Assembly: GCA_018241665.1 (NCBI GenBank)
Contig: JAFEDK010000019.1
Location: forward strand, 427,261 to 491,260
DNA length: 64,000 bases
Source of the DNA: Pseudomonadota bacterium
Lineage (GTDB): Bacteria > Pseudomonadota > Gammaproteobacteria > Burkholderiales > Rhodocyclaceae
Direction: 5' to 3'
Under the pieces are notes generated by a model, which saw nothing but the letters and a program-made list of their open reading frames with translations, searched no databases and had not been told where the DNA came from. Positions 16,956-25,600 of the stretch are shown here, piece by piece. The position numbers and the translations under genes were made by a program. Within the stretch, counting starts at the first letter, position 1. The number at the start of each line of letters is the position of its first letter.

Positions 16956-17171
16956 ATGGACGACCGCTGGCTCTCTGTCGATGAAATCGCCGATTACCTT
17001 GGTGTGGCCAAAGACACCATCTACACCTGGGTGACCTCGAAGGGCATGCCGGGGCACAAGGTCGGACGCTTCTGGAAGTTCAAGAAGGAAGACGTGGACG
17101 CCTGGGTGCGAGAGGGCGGTGCCGCTGCCAGCAGTGATGACTTTGATGACAAGGAGCCGCGCAATGCCTAA
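16956..17171 (+). CDS. mad1: MADS helix-turn-helix protein MAD1
   Basis: ATG 16956 gives 71 residues (TTG 16944 is also in frame). The domain DDRWLSVDEIADYLGVAKDTIYTWVTSKGMPGHKVGRFWKFKKEDVDAWV is the excisionase/MerR-like HTH_17 type. A protein of this kind opens the methylation-associated defense system (MADS), where it is named MAD1. It overlaps mad2 by 8 bp. It probably regulates the operon or assists target binding. A GCCGCC/GGCGGC hairpin at 16917-16933 lies just before it, with possible regulatory effect. The name rests on gene order matching mad1 to mad8. Confidence 0.85.
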   Translation: MDDRWLSVDEIADYLGVAKDTIYTWVTSKGMPGHKVGRFWKFKKEDVDAWVREGGAAASSDDFDDKEPRNA

Positions 17172-19206
17172 GCAGCGCTCCGCACAGGACAACAATGATA
17201 TGAGTGACCTTGATCAAGCAGCCCAAGCGCCTGAGTGCGCACTCGAAGAGGGCAAGGTCTTTGACTACATCACCGGCAAACCGGTGAAGGACAGCGACAA
17301 GGAACAAGTCCGCCAGCGCATCGCCCGCGCCATCATCCATGAGTACGGCATTGCTGCCGAAGACATGGAGCCTGACTTCAAGCTCAAGGTACTGGGCAAG
17401 AACCGCAAGCTCGACATCGCCATCTTCAAGCCCGGCCAAGCGCACACGATAGACAACCTCTACCGTGCCGTGGCGGTCGAAAAAGAACCCAAGCTCGGCA
17501 CCAAGGGCGCCTATCGCATGCGCGACCCGGAAGAGGCGCGCAAAGAGTTTGAGCTGCTGGAAACCGTGATGGCAGAAGTCGACTGCTGCGACTACGGCCT
17601 GTGGACCAACGGCCTGGAGTTCTTCTTCTTCAAGAAGGAAGTCACCCGTTTCGACACCAAGTTCAAGCCCATAGGCGATTGGCCCTTGGGTGACGATACC
17701 TTCAGCGTCGAAGGCCGCTCCATGGGGCGCTTGCGCCGCGCCGATCCGGTCATGCTGCGCACAGCCTTCCGTCGCTGCCACAACTACATCCACGGCAACG
17801 AAGGCATGCCCAAGGACGCTGCCTTCTGGCAGTTCCTGTACCTCATCTTCTGCAAAATGTATGACGAACAGCAGCCCAACGATGCACGTCGCTTTTGGGT
17901 GGGGCCGTTTGAGCCGTTTGAGCCAACTGGGCGCGAGCAAATCCGCCTGCGCATCAAGCCGCTTTTTGAGGCGGTAAAGAAGAAGTACAGCAGTCTTTTC
18001 AAGGGCAACGAAGAGATCACCTTGTCCGACCGGGCCTTGGCTTTTATCGTTTCCGAGCTGGCTCGTTACGACTTTGGTCGCACCGATGTGGATGCCAAGG
18101 GTACGGCCTACCAAGAGATCGTCGGCACCAATTTGCGCGGAGATCGGGGCCAATACTTCACGCCGCGTGGCGCCATCAGCCTGGTGGTCAAGATGCTGGC
18201 CCCCAAAGAGAGCGAGCGTGTCCTGGACTCGTCCTGCGGCACGGGCGGCTTCTTGGTCGAGACCTTGAACTACCTGAACAAAGCCTTCCACGAAGAAAAG
18301 CGCATCAAGGCAGGTGACGAGAACACCGAAGAGTTCATCTCCATCCGTGACCGGCTCGCCAACTTTGCAGCCAAGAACTTGTTCGGCGCCGACTTCGACC
18401 CCTTCCTGGTTCGTGCCGCTCAGATGAACGTGATGATGGCGGGCAATTCACTGGGTAGCCTGTACCACATGAACTCGCTGGAATTTCCAGCGGGGCACCT
18501 GCCCGGCGTTCAAGCTGCCAAAGAGGCCATCCCGCTCGGCACCATCGATGTCTTGATGACCAACCCGCCGTTTGGTTCAGACATCCCTGTCACTGAGAAG
18601 ACCATCCTGGAGCAGTACGAGCTGGCCCGCCGCTGGGAGCGCCGAGGTGACGGTTTCGTGATGACCAACGCCATCAAGCCTGCCGTGTCGCCCGAGGTGC
18701 TGTTCATCGAGCGCTGCGTCAAGTGGCTCAAGCCCGGTGGCCGAGCCGGCATCGTCCTGCCAGACGGCATCCTGGGCAACCCTGGCGATGAGTACATCCG
18801 TTACTGGATTCTTCGCCACTGCTGGGTCCTGGCCAGCATCGACCTGCCGGTGGAGTCCTTCATCGTCGAGGCCAACGTCAACATCTTGACCAGCTTGCTC
18901 TTCCTGAAGCGCAAGCCTGAAGAGGTGATCAAGGCAGAAGACCTGGGCCAGAAGAAGGACTACCCCGTCTTCATGGCAGTCGCAGAGAAGGTGGGCTTCG
19001 ACCGCCGTGGCAACACCCTCTACAAGCGACACCCTGACGGCGAAGAAATCCTGGTGGATGTCAGTCACGAGGAGAAGGTCCGCATCGGCGGTGGCCTGCA
19101 AGTGCGCACGCTGCATCGCAAAGAACGCATCCTCGACGACGACTTGCCCGAAATCGCCAAGGCGTATGCCGAGTTCCGCGCCCAACATCCGGAGCCCAGC
19201 AAATGA
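17164..19206 (+). CDS. mad2: MADS DNA N6-adenine methyltransferase MAD2
   Basis: 680 residues from ATG 17164. The C-terminal two thirds are an HsdM-type methylase: GTNLRGDRGQYFTPRGAISL, SAM-binding motif I DSSCGTGGFL near residue 356, and catalytic motif IV NPPF near 467 (NPPFGSD). The N-terminal 150 residues contain LKVLGKNRKLDIAIFKPGQAHTI and AVEKEPKLGTKGAYRMRDPE, resembling the HSDR_N-like region of type I enzymes. With the MAD5 specificity subunit it should methylate adenine to mark self DNA. No hsdR gene is nearby, which fits MADS and not a classical type I system. It overlaps mad1 and mad3. Confidence 0.92.
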   Translation: MPKQRSAQDNNDMSDLDQAAQAPECALEEGKVFDYITGKPVKDSDKEQVRQRIARAIIHEYGIAAEDMEPDFKLKVLGKNRKLDIAIFKPGQAHTIDNLYRAVAVEKEPKLGTKGAYRMRDPEEARKEFELLETVMAEVDCCDYGLWTNGLEFFFFKKEVTRFDTKFKPIGDWPLGDDTFSVEGRSMGRLRRADPVMLRTAFRRCHNYIHGNEGMPKDAAFWQFLYLIFCKMYDEQQPNDARRFWVGPFEPFEPTGREQIRLRIKPLFEAVKKKYSSLFKGNEEITLSDRALAFIVSELARYDFGRTDVDAKGTAYQEIVGTNLRGDRGQYFTPRGAISLVVKMLAPKESERVLDSSCGTGGFLVETLNYLNKAFHEEKRIKAGDENTEEFISIRDRLANFAAKNLFGADFDPFLVRAAQMNVMMAGNSLGSLYHMNSLEFPAGHLPGVQAAKEAIPLGTIDVLMTNPPFGSDIPVTEKTILEQYELARRWERRGDGFVMTNAIKPAVSPEVLFIERCVKWLKPGGRAGIVLPDGILGNPGDEYIRYWILRHCWVLASIDLPVESFIVEANVNILTSLLFLKRKPEEVIKAEDLGQKKDYPVFMAVAEKVGFDRRGNTLYKRHPDGEEILVDVSHEEKVRIGGGLQVRTLHRKERILDDDLPEIAKAYAEFRAQHPEPSK

Positions 19207-20540
19207 TCACGCGACTGGAAGCCGCACGCTATCGCTGCTTCGAACGCCTTGGCGTTGATGTCGGCGACTTTCGCGTTCTCGTCGGGGCCAATGGCTCTGG
19301 CAAAACCACGCTGCTTGATCTGCCCGTGCTCTTGGGTGACCTGCTGCGCGCCAACAATGTCTCCGCGCCATTCATGGAGCGGCGGCCCGAATCGCCGCCG
19401 CGTGCTGGCAGTTTGAACGAGTTGGTGTTCGCCGGGCGCGGAAGCGACTTCTCGCTGGCAGTCGAAGCACGCCTGCCGGATGCCGTGCAGTCCAACGTGC
19501 TCAAAGGCATGTTCGCCAGGAAGCGCACCGAACGCTCGCGCCAGGCCCTGCAAGAAGACCGCCGCCAGTGGCCCACCCACATACGCTATGAAATTGGCCT
19601 GCGGATCGGTACGGACCAAGCGCTGCAGGTGGCCTACGAATACCTGTTCATGTTCCCAGAATCGGACGGTCCTGACCGCCGCCAAGCGGGCTTTCACGGC
19701 GTCGCTGCAGCCAACAAGAAGCACTGGCACCTCACCCTGAAGCGTGAGATCGGCTATGAATCAGAGTTCTCCCCCGAAACGCCGCAAGCAAATGCAGCCA
19801 AGGTCGGCCTGCCCGAGACCTTGCTCGCCATGCCGCGCGTGCTGTTCGAGTCGGAGGCGGGCTACCCCGCTGCGCGGTGGCTGCACGGCTTGTTGACCAC
19901 TGACGCGGTGTTCTTGGAACCCAACTGGTCGGCCATGCGGCAAGCCAGCCCACCGGGGCAGCCCAAGGTCATCACCGCCAACGGCCGCAACATCCCGTGG
20001 TTGGCCCTGGAGTTGAAGCGCGAGGGCGTGCCGGAAGGCGCGGGCGCAAACTACCGGAGCGAGCGCTATGCCGATTGGATTGCTCACGTGCAAACCGCAC
20101 TACCGCAGGTGGTGGACGTGGAGGTACGCGAGCGTGAGGACGACCATCACGCCTACTTCGTGGTCAGCTACAAGGGCGACTTCAAAGTGCCGTCACCCGG
20201 CTTGTCGGACGGCACCCTGCGCATCCTCACGCTGACGCTGCTGCCTTACCTCAGCAAGCAGCCCGCTATCTTGGTGACTGAGGAGCCGGAGAACGGCATC
20301 CATCCGCGCGCTATCGAGGCCGTCTTGCAGTCGCTCTCGTCTATGTACGACAGCCAGGTCTGGGTGTCATCGCACTCACCGGTGGTCTTGGCGCGTGCCA
20401 AGCTGGACCAGTTGCTGTGCGCACGGCTGGCCAGCGAAGGTGGCGTGGAGATGGTCGCCGGAACGGACCATCCTCGCCTGCAAGAGTGGCGCGGTGGCAT
20501 CGATCTTGGCAGCCTGTTCGCAGCGGGGGTGCTGGGATGA
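19203..20540 (+). CDS. mad3: MADS AAA-family ATPase MAD3
   Basis: 445 residues. It begins MITRLEAARYRCFERLGVDVGDFRVLVGANGSGKTTLLD, with Walker A GANGSGKT at about 29-36. The ABC/SMC-like second half has LSDGTLRILTLTLLPYL (signature region), Walker B ILVTEEPENG near 356, and the switch histidine in SSHSPVVLA near 390. This is the AAA_21/OLD-like ATPase class. It overlaps mad2 and mad4 by 4 bp each. The next protein has a TOPRIM-like motif, so MAD3 and MAD4 together resemble a split OLD-type ATPase-nuclease pair (inference). Confidence 0.9.
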   Translation: MITRLEAARYRCFERLGVDVGDFRVLVGANGSGKTTLLDLPVLLGDLLRANNVSAPFMERRPESPPRAGSLNELVFAGRGSDFSLAVEARLPDAVQSNVLKGMFARKRTERSRQALQEDRRQWPTHIRYEIGLRIGTDQALQVAYEYLFMFPESDGPDRRQAGFHGVAAANKKHWHLTLKREIGYESEFSPETPQANAAKVGLPETLLAMPRVLFESEAGYPAARWLHGLLTTDAVFLEPNWSAMRQASPPGQPKVITANGRNIPWLALELKREGVPEGAGANYRSERYADWIAHVQTALPQVVDVEVREREDDHHAYFVVSYKGDFKVPSPGLSDGTLRILTLTLLPYLSKQPAILVTEEPENGIHPRAIEAVLQSLSSMYDSQVWVSSHSPVVLARAKLDQLLCARLASEGGVEMVAGTDHPRLQEWRGGIDLGSLFAAGVLG

Positions 20541-21193
20541 TGAACAAGCGACCCTGCGTCATCTTGGTGGCCGACAGCAATATGGCTGCCACCTTCCGTG
20601 GGTACTTCAAGCGCGAAGCATGGCACCTGAGCCTCGGTTGCGCGCCCTTCGAGATCAACACTGATGTCGGTGCCGACCTGCTGGTGGACGAAGGCGGCAA
20701 CGACCCCGGCGTCTACACCAAGGGCCACGAGTTGTTGCGTCCCTACCAGAGTAGCCACCAGCGCGCCCTCGTGGTGCTGGACTGCGAATGGGATGGTTCT
20801 CCAGGCAAAGACGCGATCGTCGCCCACATCACGGCCAATCTGGTTGCCAGTGGTTGGGCCGAGGATGCGGTCAAGGTGATCGCCATCGAGCCCGAGTTGG
20901 AAAACTGGCTGTGGCAGGACAAGCCGCAGGTGGCAGATGTGCTTCGCTATAAGGGTGATAAGTCGCTGCGTCAGCATCTGGCTGAGAGCGGATGGTGGCC
21001 TGCTGACGCCGCCAAACCACCGCGACCGAAGGAAGCTGCCGAATGGGTGCTTAAGCAGACGAGGCAACCGCGTTCCTCTGCGATCTACCAGAAGCTGGCT
21101 GAGCACATCTCGATCAAGGGTTGCACAGATGCGGCTTTCGCCCAGATGCACGCAGCGTTTTGTACTTGGTTTCCTGTAGAGGTCGCAGCATGA
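20537..21193 (+). CDS. mad4: MADS protein MAD4, TOPRIM-like
   Basis: Starting at ATG 20537, inside the mad3 stop, it has 218 residues: MMNKRPCVILVADSNMAATFRGYF. A strand-loop ALVVLDCEWDGSPG places Asp82, Glu84 and Asp86 as possible metal ligands, and VIAIEPELENWLW follows near 120-131. That layout matches small TOPRIM-like proteins (DUF4276-like) encoded beside AAA_21 ATPases. Nuclease activity is inferred from motif and partner only. The name comes from its place in the mad1-mad8 order. Confidence 0.85.
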   Translation: MMNKRPCVILVADSNMAATFRGYFKREAWHLSLGCAPFEINTDVGADLLVDEGGNDPGVYTKGHELLRPYQSSHQRALVVLDCEWDGSPGKDAIVAHITANLVASGWAEDAVKVIAIEPELENWLWQDKPQVADVLRYKGDKSLRQHLAESGWWPADAAKPPRPKEAAEWVLKQTRQPRSSAIYQKLAEHISIKGCTDAAFAQMHAAFCTWFPVEVAA

Positions 21194-22602
21194 CCTTCGC
21201 AAATTTCAAGAATGCAAAAATTGTCCGCTCCAATTGGCTCGAAAGCGGCGGCAGGCGGCTTGACTGCAATCCGTATATGTCCGGAGCGCTAGAGGCAATT
21301 GACACTCTCAACGCACTAAACGTGCGTAAAGATCGACTAGATGATGTCACAGACGATATTTTCGATTCCGGGAGAGAGAGTCGAAACTGGGTTGATGATC
21401 CTGCTTTCGGGGTTCCTTATATGGGGACATCGTCGATCCTTTATTCGGACCTGACAACGTTGCCCTTGATTTCCTCAAAGCAGGTGCAGAGAAATCATCG
21501 CTTGCCCATAAAAAAATCTTGGTCGTTGATTACCAGATCCGGCTCCATCGGGCGGATGGCGTATGTTCGCCCCGATATGGTTGGCATGACTTGCTCGGAA
21601 GATGTTCTGAGAGTCGTTGCAAACCAAAGCAAGATTGCCGCAGGCTACTTATATGCATTCTTGGCGTGCAAATACGGCGTCCCCCTGGTTGTATCTGGAA
21701 CCTATGGTGCGATTATTCAGCACATAGAGCCAGTTCATGTAAAGGGAATTGAAGTGCCGAGGTTTGGAGATGAAGTCGAGTCACGAGTCCATCAGCTAGT
21801 GGAAAAGGCAGCATTGCTTCGCTCTCAGTATCAGGCAAAGCTAAATCAGGCGACGTGTCGCCTACTCTCGGCTGCGGGCATTGAGGACTGTCCTGCTCAC
21901 GTTTGGAACAAGATGGGCCCGGAGTCAGGCTTTTCTGCGTCAATATCCATTTCACGCAGCATGCGAGCGGCAAATTACTCGACACGAGTCCAGCAGTTGT
22001 TGGGCATGATCGAGAATAGTGGTTCAACAACGCTCGGCGAAATATGTGATGGGGGTCAGTTAGGAACTGGTACTCGATTCAAGAGAATTGACTGTGATCC
22101 CGAGGAAGGGATCCGGCTTGTCGGACAAAAGCAGGGGTTTTGGATGCGGCCAGAAGGACGTTGGATTGCGCCGCGCTATACGCCAGAAGGTGTTTTTGCC
22201 ACCAATGAGTCGGTTCTTATTGCATCAAGTGGCACATTGGGTGAAAGCGAAGTCTATTGCAGGCCAATTCTGGTTACAGGGAAATGGCTTGATTTCGCCT
22301 ATACCCAACATTTCTTGAGAGTGGTGTCTGGGAATTCAGATTTTCCTGGTGCATATCTGTTCGCGTTCCTCAGAAGTGAAGTGGCCTTTCGGATTTTGCG
22401 ATCAATGAGCACCGGGAGCAAGCAGCAAGAAATTCACCTTGGCTTCGTCTCCCGGCTTCCCGTCCCAACACTTACCTCTGATCTGCGTATCGAAATTGCC
22501 GAAACAGTTAGAAGTGCATTTGTAGATAGAGATCAAGCAGACTCATTAGAGGACAAAGCGCTTCTTATTGTGGAGGAAGCAATTAAAGGAGGGGCTGCTT
22601 AA
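21190..22602 (+). CDS. mad5: MADS restriction-modification specificity subunit MAD5
   Basis: ATG 21190 overlaps the mad4 stop; 470 residues. Two target-recognition halves are visible. The first ends near VKGIEVPRFGDEVESRVHQLVEKAALLRSQYQAKLNQA, a conserved HsdS helix. The second ends with LGFVSRLPVPTLTSDLRIEIAETVRSAF and a short helix. HsdS-like subunits choose the DNA sequence methylated by the methylase. The base composition is visibly more AT-rich than the flanking mad genes, as expected if the specificity gene was exchanged separately. It overlaps mad6 by one base. Confidence 0.9.
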   Translation: MTFANFKNAKIVRSNWLESGGRRLDCNPYMSGALEAIDTLNALNVRKDRLDDVTDDIFDSGRESRNWVDDPAFGVPYMGTSSILYSDLTTLPLISSKQVQRNHRLPIKKSWSLITRSGSIGRMAYVRPDMVGMTCSEDVLRVVANQSKIAAGYLYAFLACKYGVPLVVSGTYGAIIQHIEPVHVKGIEVPRFGDEVESRVHQLVEKAALLRSQYQAKLNQATCRLLSAAGIEDCPAHVWNKMGPESGFSASISISRSMRAANYSTRVQQLLGMIENSGSTTLGEICDGGQLGTGTRFKRIDCDPEEGIRLVGQKQGFWMRPEGRWIAPRYTPEGVFATNESVLIASSGTLGESEVYCRPILVTGKWLDFAYTQHFLRVVSGNSDFPGAYLFAFLRSEVAFRILRSMSTGSKQQEIHLGFVSRLPVPTLTSDLRIEIAETVRSAFVDRDQADSLEDKALLIVEEAIKGGAA

Positions 22603-25600
22603 TGGCCAAAGTGATCCCAGTAGGTCAGCCGGTCAACGATGCAGAGCGCAGCGCCATCGCTTACCTGCGGGATCGCTTGCCAGACAGTTTCGTTCTGCTT
22701 CACAACTTCGAGATCGAGCGGCAGGGCGAGCGCTTTGAGATCGACATCGCGTTGCTGACGCCGCACGCCCTGTATCTGATCGACGTGAAGGGCACGCGCG
22801 GCACCATCGATGTGTACGGCAACAAGTGGTACCCCGAGGGGCGCGCGCCGTATCCGTCGCCGCTGGGCAAGCTGCGCGGTCATGCGCGCACGGTGAAGGG
22901 CTTGGTGACTCAGGCCAATCCCGGTCGGAATGAACTGGACGGTATCTATGTGGATGCCGCCATCCTGCTCACCGCGCCCGATGCTCACTTGAATGACCGC
23001 GAGCAGCTGGATGCAGACCGGGTAGTGAAGCTGAAGGACGCAGAGCGCTACTTCAAGGATGCCACGCGCATTCCGACGCGCTTCTCCAAGAACATCCTGC
23101 AGCAGCAGGGATTGATCCTGCATGCCTTGAAGGTGGTGAAGCCAGCTTCCGCCGTGCAGCGCTTTGGGCACTGGCAGGTGAAAGAGAAGCTCGGGGCAGC
23201 AGAGGCCTACACCGAGTTCCGCGCCGAGAACGCTTTCGCAGGTGGCACGGCCCGCCTGCGGGTATACCAGGCAGACCCCTATCAGCCGGAAGACGTGCGC
23301 AAGGCGCAGGTCAACCGCATTGCCAATGCCTACAGGGCGCTGTCCAAGCTGCCGCTGCATCCCAACATCGTGGCGGCGCGGGATTTCTTCCCGGCCGATG
23401 ACGACAAGTCGTTCATCCTGATCCTGGACGATGCACCGGGCCAGGCGTTGACGGTGCACATGGCTCGGCCCCAGTTGGCGCTGACGCTGGACCAGAAGTG
23501 GCGCGTGGCCAAAGACCTGTTGGCGGCATTGGCCCACGCCCACCACCACGGAGTGGTGCATCGCAACCTGACACCGGGTGCGATCTTGATCGGCCAGGAT
23601 GGCACGACACGCATCACCGATTTCGATTTCGCCAAGCCCGGCATGGACCGCAGTTTGACGATTGCGACGGACATTGTTGACTTGGTGGAGAAGGCCTACG
23701 TGGCGCCGGAGGCCTTCCGGGAGCCAGGCGCTGCGTCTGCGGCATCAGACATTTTTTCAGCTGGCGTCATTCTCTACGAGCTGTTCACTGGGGAGCGTCC
23801 ATTCGCAGGCGAGCCAACCACGGTTTGGGATCGGGCGGGCGAGTTTCTGAACAAGCCCTCCGCGCTGCGGCCAGAGCTGAACGAGGCCTTTGACGCATGG
23901 CTTCAAAGTCTGTGTGCATTCGATGAACTCCAGCGGCTGACTGCATCGGCCGCGTTGGCGGCATTGAATGCCTTGTTGCAACCCGTGGCTCAATCGGGAG
24001 TTGGGCCAATGGACGCGCCGAAGCCCGAGCCGCTTGAAGCGGCAGAAGAGACCCAAGCCGATTACTTGAACCTCGTGGCGGGCTACCGGCTGACCCACAA
24101 GTTCATCGTTGAGAAGAAGTTGGGGCGTGGCAGTTTTGGCGTGGTCTACAAGGTGATCGATACCTTGGGGGATGTGGCGCGCACGGTGAAGCTCATCGTC
24201 AGCGACCGGCACTCGACCCTGGAGCGCTTGAAGAAGGAATACCGCCATCTGGTGCACATCCCTGAGCACCCACACGTGGTGCGTGTGCTGGATGCGGATG
24301 TGATCCCTGGGCGTGACATCCCCTTTCTTGTGTTTGAGTACGTGGAAGGTTCCGACGTTGGCGACATGATCCAAGATCGCTTGCTGTCGCCGGAGGATGC
24401 GCTGGAGCTGGGCAAGCAGGTGATGGAAGGCCTGGTACACCTGCATGCGCAGGGCTTCCACCACTGCGACATCAAGCCGCGCAACCTGCTGTGGACTCAG
24501 AAGGGCGCCAAGATCATCGACTTCAATGTGTCGGTGCGAGCCGATGACAAGGAGTCGCGCGGCGGTGGTTCTCGGCGCTATCTGCCGCCTGACTTCGACC
24601 CGGAGGTCATTCCGCACAACGGCGAGCGCGCCGACCGTGATCTGTATGCCTTGGGCTTGACCTTGTACGAGGCGCTGACCTCCCGCTACCCCTGGGACAC
24701 GACCGAGCCTCCCATCAACAAGCCGGCGCCAGACCCTCGCGAGCTGTCAGGCTTTGCCGACCTGGCACCAGAGTTGGTGAATGTGGTGTTGAAGGCAATT
24801 GCCCCGCGTCGGGCTGAGCGCTATCACACCGCCATTGATTTCCGGGCTGCGCTGGCAGAGGTACGCCACGCACGGCGCATTCAGACTGTCAGCCTGACAG
24901 CCATGGCGACGGCAGCCAGCAGTGGTCAAGCTGTTCTTGCTGAATCAGCGCCGAACAGCAATGCCTTTGTCTCGCACCTGCTGACGCTATACAGCCAGAG
25001 CCGCCGCAGCAATGCTGGCACGCGCGGCATGGATGCGCTGGGCTTCTCCGCCTACGTGGACACCGCGCTGGATCGGGCCTTGTTGCCTGCCGTGCTGCAG
25101 GGCGAGTTCCGGTTGGTGCTGATCTCGGGCAATGCAGGTGATGGCAAGACGGCCTTCTTGCAGCGCTTGGAGAAAGAGGTTGAAGCCCGAGGCGGCTCTG
25201 CCAATCGAGGCCTGCCCAATGGCAGCGAGCTGAGCTTGGCGGGCAAACGCTACCTGATCAACTACGATGGCAGCCAGGACGAGGGTAACAAAGACAACAA
25301 CCAGGTCTTGCTGGATTTCCTGGCGCCGTTCAAAGGCGGCGACGCAAAGCTGTGGAAGCCGCAAGAGACACGACTGATCGCGATCAATGAAGGCCGCTTG
25401 GTGGACTTCCTCGCGACCCATGAGGGGGACTTTCCTGCATTGACCGCGCTGGTTCGGCGCGCGTTTTCGAGTGGCGAGGCTGAGTCTGGCGTGGCGGTGG
25501 TGAACCTGAACCTGCGCAGTGTCGTTGCCGACGCTGAAGGTGGCTCTATTCTGGAACGAACCCTGCAAAGCATCGTTCAGCCCAAGAATTGGTCTGCTTG

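Noticed and set aside
17164-22602. Classical type I restriction-modification system (hsdM and hsdS)
   Set aside because: No hsdR helicase-nuclease gene is present, and the two genes are embedded in the overlapping mad1-mad8 chain, which explains them better.
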